64,000 nucleotides of DNA from Nocardioides sp. Soil797 (GTDB lineage: Bacteria > Actinomycetota > Actinomycetes > Propionibacteriales > Nocardioidaceae). The position numbers and the translations under genes are program-made. The stretch lies in assembly GCA_001429555.1 (NCBI GenBank), contig LMSR01000020.1:279417-343416 (forward strand), read 5' to 3'. The notes under the pieces are model-generated. The model saw only the letters and a list, made by a program, of their open reading frames with translations, had not been told where the DNA came from and searched no databases. Shown one piece after another: positions 1 to 7,295 of the stretch (the stretch's first letter is position 1; every line of letters begins with the position of its first letter).

Positions 1-162
1 GCCCACGTGAACATCCTCAGCGCTTCGCTGGCCACCTCACGCGACCGGGTCGCGAAGAGCAAGTTCTCCTTCGAGATGGCAGACGCCATGCACCTCGACT
101 CCGTGCTCCGCGCGGTGCGTTCGGTGCCGGGGGTCTTCGACGCCTACCGCATCACCCAGTGA
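1..162 (+). CDS. relA: RelA/SpoT (p)ppGpp synthetase, C-terminal end (partial)
   Basis: The first 53 codons are open in frame 1 and end at TGA 160-162; the 5' part is outside the window. The visible residues (NILSASLATSRDRV, then FEMADAMHLDSVLRAVRSVPGVFDAYRIT) match the C-terminal ACT domain of bifunctional (p)ppGpp synthetase/hydrolases, which senses amino-acid starvation through the ribosome. The catalytic HD and synthetase domains cannot be seen. Downstream genes (MBL hydrolase, hisS, aspS) follow relA in many actinobacteria, which supports the call. Confidence 0.85.
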   Translation, partial: AHVNILSASLATSRDRVAKSKFSFEMADAMHLDSVLRAVRSVPGVFDAYRITQ

Positions 163-788
163 GTCGCCGCTTCGCGCTGGTCGGTGTCGCCGGGTTCCTC
201 GCCTTCTGGGCACTCGACGCGCTGGCCGTGCTGTTCGCCGCCGATGACTACTCGGTCCGTCGTGACATGGTCTCGTCCCTGGCCGGTCGCGGATCGTCAG
301 TCGGCTGGCTCGGCGAGCTGGCGATCATGGCCTACGTCGTCGGGCACACCTGCGCTGCGGCCGTGATGGTGATCGCCTGGCGCACCAAGGTCGCCGGTGC
401 GGTGATGGGGCAAGGCGCGTTCCTGATGGCCGGCCTGGTGGTCTTCCGCGGGCACTGTCCCGAGGGCGAGGCCGACTGCGGCCGAGGCAGCAATCACGTG
501 GTCGACCTCGGCACCACCATGCACGCCGTGTTCGGCAGCGCCTACCTGTGGATGATGTTGCTCGGCCTACTGGTGCCGGCCGTCTGCTCCTTCTGGGAGC
601 GCGGCCTGATCCGTTGGGTCTCGGCACTCTCCGTGGTGGCCTGGTTGGTCTCCTTCAAGGCGGCCAGCATCTTCGTCGACAACGGACCGACCGCCGGCAT
701 CTGGGAACGGGTCTGGTTGGGCAGCATCGGAGCGTGGCTGCTGCTCGTCTGTGTCGCCGAGCTGCTGCACAGACCACAACGGGTTTGA
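159..788 (+). CDS. DUF998-type integral membrane protein
   Basis: A 209-residue hydrophobic protein with about six predicted membrane helices (roughly residues 5-27, 45-70, 77-92, 120-145, 150-172, 178-200). A loop at about 95-115 carries RGHCPEGEADCGRGSNH, with two cysteines and a histidine. The overall pattern resembles the DUF998 family, whose function is unknown. The GTG start at 159 overlaps the relA stop by four bases (GTGA), so translation is probably coupled to relA. It sits at the border between the conserved relA region and the accessory secretion trio. The family assignment is from pattern only. Confidence 0.7.
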   Translation: MSRRFALVGVAGFLAFWALDALAVLFAADDYSVRRDMVSSLAGRGSSVGWLGELAIMAYVVGHTCAAAVMVIAWRTKVAGAVMGQGAFLMAGLVVFRGHCPEGEADCGRGSNHVVDLGTTMHAVFGSAYLWMMLLGLLVPAVCSFWERGLIRWVSALSVVAWLVSFKAASIFVDNGPTAGIWERVWLGSIGAWLLLVCVAELLHRPQRV

Positions 789-839
789 CCGCCCAGCGGG
801 TGGGCAGCCTCCCGAGCGACATCGACTCGGAGGTGACCT

Positions 840-1301
840 GTGGCCAAGGTGCCCGAAGACCTGTGTGACCTGGCGGCCGACTGCCTGACGGCGGCCCAGG
901 AGGTGACCGACGCATGGTCGGCGGAGCAGACCACCTTCTCCCTGCCGAGCGGTTCCGCCGGCAACACCGATGCGGGGACCCGGTTGCTGAACGCTCACGG
1001 CACCGTGACGGACGCGGCGGGACTGTTCATGGGACGGCTCAGCGGAGTGCTCGAGCAGGACATGGACGACATCTATGGATGTGCGTTCACCTGGTCGACG
1101 GCGGACGAGGATGCGGCGAAGAACGCCCAGTCGTCGTACCCGATGCCGGCGGAGCCGTCCCCGGGCCCCTCACCCGAGCCGGAGCCGGAGCCCGAACCCG
1201 ACGATGACCCTGAGCCGGAACCGCAGCCCGAGCCCACCACGGATCCCACGCCGACGCCGAGCGAGCTGCCCACCCCTGACAACTACCCCCGGAGAGACTG
1301 A
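840..1301 (+). CDS. EspC-like (DUF2580/PF10824 type) ESX secretion-associated protein
   Basis: 153 residues, GTG start with GGAGGTGA eight bases upstream. Residues about 10-95 are helical and follow the EspC/DUF2580 pattern known from ESX (type VII) secretion substrates: a GN-x-x-AG-x-x-L-x-x-AH segment, then a helix with LxxVLExDxDxxYxxAF and a final ADEDAA. The usual export motif YxxxD/E is degenerate here, because tryptophan (WSTAD) stands where tyrosine is expected. Residues about 101-150 form a long Pro-Glu/Pro-Thr tail, typical of extracellular or wall-spanning linkers. It lies one base upstream of the RTX/protease gene, so it is probably its co-secreted partner or chaperone. Family assignment is by eye. 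Confidence 0.6.
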   Translation: MAKVPEDLCDLAADCLTAAQEVTDAWSAEQTTFSLPSGSAGNTDAGTRLLNAHGTVTDAAGLFMGRLSGVLEQDMDDIYGCAFTWSTADEDAAKNAQSSYPMPAEPSPGPSPEPEPEPEPDDDPEPEPQPEPTTDPTPTPSELPTPDNYPRRD

Positions 1302-1302
1302 C

Positions 1303-3066
1303 ATGGCATCGGGAATCTGGGACCTCGACGCCAACCCGGCCAAGCTCACCTCGGCAGCCACCGGGTGGGGCGACATCGAGGAGCAACTGACCACGTCGGT
1401 CGACGACATCAACACGGCCAGCAGGACCGTGGTGCGCTCCGGCTGGGAAGGTGACGACGCAGACGCCTTCGACGAGCACCGCCGGGCCCTGGTCAAGGAC
1501 GTCGCGCTTGCCGCCGACGCCGCCGGGCGGGTGAGTGCTCGACTGGATCTCGCCAGTGGCTCCCTCGTCCAGGCACAGGCCGACCTGGACGCCTCGTGGT
1601 TGACCGTGGTCGGTGTTCCACACACGATCAACGGCACGAGCGTCACCTTCCAACCGGTCGACGACAAACAGGAGGGACGGGTCACCGAGGCAATCGCGCG
1701 AGCCGAGGAGATCCGGGATGCCCTGGACTCCGCGATCGCCGCCGACGTCACCCAGATCAACGCCGCCAGGGCTGACTTCGATCAGCTGGCCCAGAGCTGG
1801 ATCGACGAGGGCCGCCACGACGACTTCGAGAGCCCCGACGAGGGCAGCGATCCCGGCATCATCACCAATGGCGACACGACGATCGTCAACACCGGCAAGG
1901 GCGACGACACGGTGAAGATCCATGACGATCCCTACCGGGGCGACCAGATCGTGGAGATCAACGGTCAGGTCTACCGAGTGCCGGCCGGCCAGGAGATCGT
2001 CATACGCACCGGTGAGGGCAACGACACCGTGGAGCTCCCCTCGGACAGCCGGATCAGTGTCACCTTCGTGGGCGGCCAGGGAGACGACATCTACAAGGGC
2101 GGCCAGGGTGACGACACGGTCGTCGGGCTCAGCGGAGAGGACCGCCTGTTCGGGGGCGATGGCTCCGACCGGATCTCCAGCGGTGCCGACCGCGACTACG
2201 TCGACGGCCAGAGCGGGGACGACGTGCTCCAGGGTGGTCAGGGCAGGGACACGATCTACGGTGGTGACGGCGACGACCGGCTCCTCGGCAACGAGGACCA
2301 GGACTACCTCGAAGGAGCCCACGGGGACGACGTCCTCGAAGGTGGAGACGGCGACGACATCCTGTCCGGTGGACACGACGACGACACCATCCTCGGTGGC
2401 GCCGACAACGACGTCTCCTATGCCGGTCGCGGCACGGACACGACGTACGGCGGGACGGGCAGCAACACCGCCCACGACGAGTCGCAGGACAGCGCTCAGG
2501 ACGCCCGCGTCGTGTCGGTCACGATCAAGGACGTGCCCGACTTCATCAAGATCGAGGGCTCACCGGAGTTCCAGTCACGGGTTCGTGCCGACCTCGAGAT
2601 GATGGCGTCGTCCCCGACCGGGCAGAAGATGCTGGACAACTTGCTCGACAACCACAACGACTCGGGCTTCATGGGCATCGGCAAGGAGGGGCTGACCATC
2701 CGGGAGTACAACAATCCGGATGACCCGTTCAACAGCAGTGCCCATGACGGGACCTTCGGCGGAAACTCCATCGACTACCGCCCCGACATGGACACCATCG
2801 AAGACGGCCCGCCATCGGTGGTGCTCTATCACGAGCTGGCGCACGTCTACGGTTACATGAACGACACCAACCAACCGGGCGAGTACCACGGCGACGACAC
2901 GCAGAACGATGGTGTCAACGTGCGCGAACGTCAGGCGGCCGGCCTCCCCATCGACGACGACAACGACCCGAGCACACCGGAACGGATCGACCCCGACCAC
3001 CCGCTCGACTACACCGAGAACGGGCTGCGCAAGGAGATGGGAGCACCCCACCGTGACCACTACTGA
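1303..3066 (+). CDS. WXG-like/RTX/M91 zinc metalloprotease, putative secreted effector
   Basis: 587 residues. ATG 1303 was chosen because it follows GGAGAG and the first gene's stop; the frame is open further upstream but reads as low-complexity Arg/Pro there. N-terminus (1-165): helical with SGWEG at W48-G50, like WXG/LXG domains of type VII secreted proteins. Residues 195-255: degenerate repeats. Residues 256-390: 15 consecutive nonapeptides of GGxGxDxUx type, which bind Ca2+ in RTX proteins. C-terminus (about 405-587): YHELAHVYG with zinc-binding HELAH at 510-514, then NVRERQAAGL and YTENGLRKEMG, the layout of the M91 family of effector proteases (NleD relatives). No Sec signal peptide is seen. 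Substrate unknown; the secretion route is inferred from the N-terminus and the EspC-like neighbour. Confidence 0.75.
   Translation: MASGIWDLDANPAKLTSAATGWGDIEEQLTTSVDDINTASRTVVRSGWEGDDADAFDEHRRALVKDVALAADAAGRVSARLDLASGSLVQAQADLDASWLTVVGVPHTINGTSVTFQPVDDKQEGRVTEAIARAEEIRDALDSAIAADVTQINAARADFDQLAQSWIDEGRHDDFESPDEGSDPGIITNGDTTIVNTGKGDDTVKIHDDPYRGDQIVEINGQVYRVPAGQEIVIRTGEGNDTVELPSDSRISVTFVGGQGDDIYKGGQGDDTVVGLSGEDRLFGGDGSDRISSGADRDYVDGQSGDDVLQGGQGRDTIYGGDGDDRLLGNEDQDYLEGAHGDDVLEGGDGDDILSGGHDDDTILGGADNDVSYAGRGTDTTYGGTGSNTAHDESQDSAQDARVVSVTIKDVPDFIKIEGSPEFQSRVRADLEMMASSPTGQKMLDNLLDNHNDSGFMGIGKEGLTIREYNNPDDPFNSSAHDGTFGGNSIDYRPDMDTIEDGPPSVVLYHELAHVYGYMNDTNQPGEYHGDDTQNDGVNVRERQAAGLPIDDDNDPSTPERIDPDHPLDYTENGLRKEMGAPHRDHY
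2068..2472 (+). repeat. 15 tandem 27-bp units encoding RTX nonapeptides
   Basis: The coding sequence runs through fifteen uninterrupted 9-codon units (for example VGGQGDDIY, KGGQGDDTV, YGGDGDDRL, EGGDGDDIL). Units keep the Gly-Gly-x-Gly-x-Asp calcium-binding core, with several degenerate ones (SSGADRDYV, LGNEDQDYL). At DNA level the copies have diverged, so this is an old protein repeat, not a recent expansion. RTX blocks fold into a beta-roll outside the cell where Ca2+ is high. Confidence 0.9.
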
Positions 3067-3760
3067 GAGCTGGCGTCGCGTGACCGCAACGGCCCTGGTG
3101 CTCGGGCTCGGGATGGCCGTGATCACGTCCGCCTGTGACTCCTCCGGCGGAGAAGACGGCCCTGAGCAACCCGGTTCGGCCGGCATCGAAGCGGGTGGCG
3201 AGCCTGCTGACCCGCCGGGCTCGCCGGCGATCCCGGGCGTCAGGTTCACCGCGACCCTCGAGGTCGTCGACGATGCCGTCCACGTCGACTACGTGTTGAC
3301 CAACGACTCCTCGACCGAGGTGCACGTGCCCAATCGCATCGGCCGTGGCGATGCGTATGGCCGGATCACCCAGGATCCGAACTTCGCCTACGCAACTGGC
3401 ACGGGCGATGGGGGAGTCACCCTGTCCAAACGAGTTTTCGCAACTCCTGACACCGACCAGAAGTCGTGGGCACAGGCGCCGACCGTCGGGGTGAGCACAC
3501 TCGCCCCCGGTGACCGGCTCAAGGAGTCGCTAGTGGTGCCGTTGCCACTGGAACGGCACCAACCGTGGGGCAACGACTACGGCTTCGGTGAGGTCAGCCT
3601 TCCGGATCCCGTCGACCACGTCCGGTTCTGCCTCGGCGTCCTGCCCGCGCCGCTGCCTCCCGCCGCTGCCCTGGAGAAGGACGACGGTCGACAGGTCAGC
3701 CACGGCAACGTGGTCACCGAAGCCCAGCATGTCTACTGCTCGGAGCCCCTGGAGCTCTGA
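3053..3760 (+). CDS. Putative lipoprotein downstream of the RTX protease
   Basis: 235 residues. GTG 3053 is preceded by GGGAG at good spacing and lies inside the end of the protease gene (14-base overlap), so the two are co-translated. Residues 7-25 are hydrophobic and end in a lipobox-like TSAC, followed by a Ser/Gly/Glu-rich linker, as in Gram-positive lipoproteins. The remainder (FTATLEVVDDAVHVDYVLTN, then VHVPNR) looks like an immunoglobulin-like beta-sandwich. A later GTG at 3080 is a possible alternative start. I recognise no family. Position right after a secreted protease suggests an accessory or self-protection role, but that is inference. Confidence 0.6.
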   Translation: MTTTESWRRVTATALVLGLGMAVITSACDSSGGEDGPEQPGSAGIEAGGEPADPPGSPAIPGVRFTATLEVVDDAVHVDYVLTNDSSTEVHVPNRIGRGDAYGRITQDPNFAYATGTGDGGVTLSKRVFATPDTDQKSWAQAPTVGVSTLAPGDRLKESLVVPLPLERHQPWGNDYGFGEVSLPDPVDHVRFCLGVLPAPLPPAAALEKDDGRQVSHGNVVTEAQHVYCSEPLEL

Positions 3761-4999
3761 TCAGCCGGAGAAGTCCTCGGCGGCCTTGCGCGCCATGTCG
3801 AGGAAGGCCTGACGTGAGGCCAGGTCGTCCTCGAGCTGCTTGACCACCTTGTCGTTCCCCGCCGCCCTGGCCTTCTCGAGGTCTGCGTTGATCTCGTCGA
3901 TCCCCGCCTGGAGCTTGCCGATCATGTCGTCGGCACGCGCCGACTTCTCGGGGTCGGTCTTCGCCCACTTCTCGTCCTCGACGCCGCGGATGGCCTGCTC
4001 GACCTTGCGGATGCGGGCCTCGAGGGGCTTGATCTTGTCGCGGGGGACCTTGCCGGCCTCGTCCCACTTGTCGGCGATGTCACGGAAGGCACGCTTGGCG
4101 GCCTCGACGTCGGTGACCGGCAGGAGCGCCTCGGCCTCGACGAGCAATTGCTCCTTGACGACCGCGTTGGCCTCGAACTCCTTGTCGAGCTCGGCGTTGG
4201 CGGCATCGCGGGCCCCGAAGAATGCATCCTGAGCACCTCGGAAACGCTTCCAGAGCGCTTCGTCGACGTCGCGGGGCGCCGGTCCGGCCGCCTTCCACTC
4301 GCTCATCAGGTCGCGGTACTTGCCGGCAGTCGGGCCCCACTCCGTGGAATCGGCGAGAGCCTCGGCCTGGGTGGCCAGCTTCTCCTTGATCACCCGGGCA
4401 CCGTCCCGCTTCTCGTGCTGTTCGGCGAAGTGAGCCTTGCGGCGACGGGTGTAGCCGGTGCGGGCGGAGGAGAAGCGGCGCCAGAGGGCGTCGTCGCTGC
4501 TGCGGTCGAGGCGCGGAAGAGCTTTCCACTCGCCGAGGAGATCACGCAGCCGGTTGGCCCCGTTGCGCCAGTCGTTGGACTGGGCGAGCTGCTCGGCCTC
4601 AGCGACGATGGCTTCCTTGCGTTCCTTGGACTCGGCCACCTTCTGTGCGCGCTCGGCCTTGCGGGCCTCACGCTGCGAGGCGATCACCGGGCCGAGGCTG
4701 TCGAGGCGAGCACCCAGGCTGTCGAGGTCGCCGACGGCGTGGGCGTCGACCACCTGAGCCCGCACCGTCTTCACCGACTCGGCCGCTTCGTCGGGCGAGA
4801 GCGCCCCACCACGGACCCGCTTCTCCAGCAGCTCGACCTCGAAGGCGAGTGCGTCGAAGCGGTCAGTGAAGAACTTCAGGGCCTCCTCTGCGGTGCCTTC
4901 TGGGTACTGTCCGACGGCTCTTTCGCCCTCGGAAGTGCGGACATAGACGGTGCGGTCGTCGGCCACCCGACCCCATGGGGACTCCTGCTGCGCGCTCAT
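3761..4999 (-). CDS. DUF349 domain-containing protein
   Basis: 412 residues, mostly helical and highly charged. After an N-terminal beta-rich segment (WGRVADDRTVYVRT) come repeated DUF349 modules, recognisable by DALWRRFSSAR, then LMSEWKAAGPAPRDVDEALWKRFRGAQDAFF, then WDEAGKVPRDKI. The protein is well known as a conserved actinobacterial family near relA, but its function is not established; coiled-coil character suggests a scaffold. Its stop codon abuts the stop of the lipoprotein gene with no bases between (convergent). Its ATG at 4999 lies eight bases after TACGAT on the minus strand, consistent with leaderless transcription. Confidence 0.85.
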   Translation of the reverse strand: MSAQQESPWGRVADDRTVYVRTSEGERAVGQYPEGTAEEALKFFTDRFDALAFEVELLEKRVRGGALSPDEAAESVKTVRAQVVDAHAVGDLDSLGARLDSLGPVIASQREARKAERAQKVAESKERKEAIVAEAEQLAQSNDWRNGANRLRDLLGEWKALPRLDRSSDDALWRRFSSARTGYTRRRKAHFAEQHEKRDGARVIKEKLATQAEALADSTEWGPTAGKYRDLMSEWKAAGPAPRDVDEALWKRFRGAQDAFFGARDAANAELDKEFEANAVVKEQLLVEAEALLPVTDVEAAKRAFRDIADKWDEAGKVPRDKIKPLEARIRKVEQAIRGVEDEKWAKTDPEKSARADDMIGKLQAGIDEINADLEKARAAGNDKVVKQLEDDLASRQAFLDMARKAAEDFSG

Positions 5000-5007
5000 G
5001 GTCGCCC

Positions 5008-5013
5008 ATCGTA
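5008..5013 (-). promoter_or_regulatory. Candidate -10 element (leaderless) for the DUF349 gene
   Basis: On the minus strand TACGAT is followed by eight bases and then the ATG at 4999. No Shine-Dalgarno lies in between. This spacing fits transcription starting at or near the start codon. No clear -35 is seen. Confidence 0.4.
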
Positions 5014-5036
5014 GTCAAAGGGTGCGGGGTCCTCGG

Positions 5037-5042
5037 TAGGCT
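5037..5042 (+). promoter_or_regulatory. Candidate -10 element for the MBL-hisS transcript
   Basis: TAGGCT matches the TANNNT -10 pattern common in actinobacteria. It lies about 70 bases before the GTG of the hydrolase gene, leaving room for a leader with the ribosome site GAAGGA. It is back to back with the candidate promoter of the divergent DUF349 gene. The -35 is not obvious. Confidence 0.3.
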
Positions 5043-5112
5043 GACCTCCGAAAGCCGCTCGACGACACGTCGAAGTCTCGGCCGATCTGCTCATTGCGAC
5101 GAAGGATTCACT

Positions 5113-5844
5113 GTGTTCATTGCCGGCTTCCCTGCGGGCCAGCTCGGTGCCAACTGCTACTTCGTGGGTGCCGAAGCAGGTGGCGAGTGCGTCATCATCG
5201 ACCCCGGCCAGGACTCCGCCGAAGGGGTCGACAGACTGGTCGAGGAGCACGCGGTCAGGCCGGCCGCGGTCCTGGTCACCCACGGCCACTTCGACCACAT
5301 GTGGCAGGCCCAGGTCGTCGCCGACAAGTACGACGCCCCCCTGTGGATCGGTGCCGACGACCGTCACCTGCTCAAGGACCCGATGGCTGCGATCTCCAAC
5401 CAGAGCGCGGCAATGCTGCGCCAACAGCTCGGGATGAACGACGTCCCCGACTTCCGTGAGCCCGGCAGGGTGCACGAGGCCGTCGAGGGGTCAGTGATCG
5501 AGATCGAGGGGCTGACCCTCGTGGTCGACCACGCTCCCGGCCACACACCTGGCACGGTCCTCTACCGCACGACGTACGACGGCCCGGAGGACGTGTCGCA
5601 GCTGATGTTCTCCGGCGACTTCCTGTTCCAGGGCTCCATCGGCCGCACCGACCTCGTCGGCGGCGACCACACCGAGATGCTCGAGAGCCTGCGCAGCAAG
5701 GTGCTGCCCCTGGCCGACAACATCGTGGTCTTCCCCGGGCACGGCGAGCAGACCTCGATCGGCCGTGAGCGGGCGAGCAACCCGTTCCTGCTCGAGCTGC
5801 AGGACGACGCGGACGACGGTGCGAACGAGGGGGAACGGGCATGA
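5113..5844 (+). CDS. Metallo-beta-lactamase-fold hydrolase (glyoxalase II-like)
   Basis: 243 residues. GTG 5113 was chosen because the conserved start (FIAGFPAGQLGANCYFV) begins there and GAAGGA lies just upstream. THGHFDHMW at about residues 60-67 is the HxHxDH di-metal motif; further ligands appear as DHAPGHTPG, FSGDFLF and FPGHGEQ. The layout matches the glyoxalase II-like MBL proteins that precede hisS in actinobacteria. The true substrate is unproven; thioester hydrolysis of hydroxyacylglutathione is unlikely here because actinobacteria generally use mycothiol. Its stop overlaps the hisS start (ATGA). Confidence 0.85.
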   Translation: MFIAGFPAGQLGANCYFVGAEAGGECVIIDPGQDSAEGVDRLVEEHAVRPAAVLVTHGHFDHMWQAQVVADKYDAPLWIGADDRHLLKDPMAAISNQSAAMLRQQLGMNDVPDFREPGRVHEAVEGSVIEIEGLTLVVDHAPGHTPGTVLYRTTYDGPEDVSQLMFSGDFLFQGSIGRTDLVGGDHTEMLESLRSKVLPLADNIVVFPGHGEQTSIGRERASNPFLLELQDDADDGANEGERA

Positions 5845-7217
5845 GCCGGAGCACCCCGAAGCCGCTCAGCGGCTTCCCCGAGCTGCTTCCGGCCCAGCGC
5901 GAGGTCGAGCGTCAGGTGATCGAGAGCCTTTCGCGCACCTTCGAGCTGCACGGCTTCGCCAACATCGAGACCCGCGCGGTCGAGCCGCTCGACCAGCTGC
6001 TCCGCAAGGGTGACACCTCGAAGGAGGTCTACCTGCTGCGTCGCCTCCACGAGGAGTCCGAGGAGGGGCACGCCGGCATCGGCCTGCACTTCGACCTCAC
6101 CGTCCCCTTCGCACGCTACGTGCTGGAGAACTCCGGCAAGCTCGAGTTCCCCTTCCGCCGCTACCAGATCCAGAAGGTGTGGCGGGGCGAGCGCCCCCAG
6201 GACGGCCGCTTCCGCGAGTTCGCCCAGGCCGACATCGACATCGTCGGCCAGGGGGAGCTGCCCTTCCACCACGACGTCGAGATCACCCGGGTGATGCTCC
6301 GGGCGCTCAGCGCCCTTGCCGACCCGGCATCGATCGGCCTGCCCGGCTTCACCCTGCAGGTGAACAACCGCAAGCTGATCCAGGGGTTCTATCTCGGGCT
6401 GGGCCTCAGTGCAGAACGTGGGGACGTCGAGGAGGCCATGCGCCTGATCGACAAGCTCGACAAGATGCCGGCCGAGAAGATCCACTCCCTGCTCGTCGAC
6501 GAGGCCGGCCTCAGCGACCACCAGGCTGCGCAGTGCCTGGCCCTGGCCGAGATCGGTGCCGACGACGACTCGTTCGAGGACGCCGTTCGCGCGCTCGGCG
6601 TCGCCCACGAGCTGCTCGACGAAGGCATCGCCGAGCTCGGTGCGCTGATGCGTGCCTGTGCCGGCCTCGCCACCGAGAAGGTGCGTATCCGGGCCGAGCT
6701 GAAGATCGCGCGCGGCCTCGACTACTACACCGGAACCGTCTTCGAGACCCGGCTCGACGGGTTCGAGTCGATGGGGTCCATCTGTTCGGGCGGGCGCTAC
6801 GACGCACTGGCCGACGACGGTCGTACGACGTACCCCGGGGTCGGCATCTCGCTGGGCCTCAGCCGGGTGCTGGTGCCGCTGATCAACAAGAGCGGCCTGA
6901 CTGCCGACAGGTCGGTGCCCAGCGTGGTGCTGGTGGCCCTCACGGACGAGGAGTCGCGCGACGCCAGCGACGCCATCGCCGACGCCCTGCGCGCCAACGG
7001 CACGCCCTGCGAGGTGGCCGCCAGCCCGCAGAAGTTCGGCAAGCAGATCAGGTACGCCGAGCGTCGCGGCATCCCGTTCGTGTGGTTCACCGACCGTGAC
7101 GGCAACCACCAGGTCAAGGACATCCGCTCGGGCGACCAGACCGACGCCGACCCGTTGGCATGGACGCCGCCGGAAACCGATTTGAAGCCGACGATCGTCG
7201 GCAACGACAATCAGTAA
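5841..7217 (+). CDS. hisS: Histidyl-tRNA synthetase
   Basis: 458 residues; a class II synthetase that charges tRNA-His. Motif 2 is VWRGERPQDGRFREFAQADIDI, the histidine-binding signature is ARGLDYYTGTVFE, followed by SGGRYDALA, and the C-terminal anticodon-binding domain starts near residue 355 (VPSVVLVALTDEE). The N-terminus (GFPELLPAQREVERQVIE) and motif 2 differ from the common bacterial form (PKGxxDxxP, then FRxERPQxGRxRQFxQ) and look more like the eukaryotic/archaeal-type HisRS found in some actinobacteria. Starts at ATG overlapping the upstream stop. Confidence 0.93.
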   Translation: MSRSTPKPLSGFPELLPAQREVERQVIESLSRTFELHGFANIETRAVEPLDQLLRKGDTSKEVYLLRRLHEESEEGHAGIGLHFDLTVPFARYVLENSGKLEFPFRRYQIQKVWRGERPQDGRFREFAQADIDIVGQGELPFHHDVEITRVMLRALSALADPASIGLPGFTLQVNNRKLIQGFYLGLGLSAERGDVEEAMRLIDKLDKMPAEKIHSLLVDEAGLSDHQAAQCLALAEIGADDDSFEDAVRALGVAHELLDEGIAELGALMRACAGLATEKVRIRAELKIARGLDYYTGTVFETRLDGFESMGSICSGGRYDALADDGRTTYPGVGISLGLSRVLVPLINKSGLTADRSVPSVVLVALTDEESRDASDAIADALRANGTPCEVAASPQKFGKQIRYAERRGIPFVWFTDRDGNHQVKDIRSGDQTDADPLAWTPPETDLKPTIVGNDNQ

Positions 7218-7295
7218 CCGCAACACCCATCATCAAGCGTGGTCGCGACGGCTGCACAACAGCATCGTCGATCGCCAGAACCAGGAGAATCATCC

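Noticed and set aside
1075..1302. Upstream in-frame extension of the RTX protease
   Set aside because: Reads as Arg/Pro low complexity over the end of the EspC-like gene; ATG 1303 has a ribosome site and starts the helical domain.
840..3760. Complete type VII secretion locus
   Set aside because: No EccB, EccC, EccD, EccE or MycP homologue is encoded in the window; only possible substrates are present.
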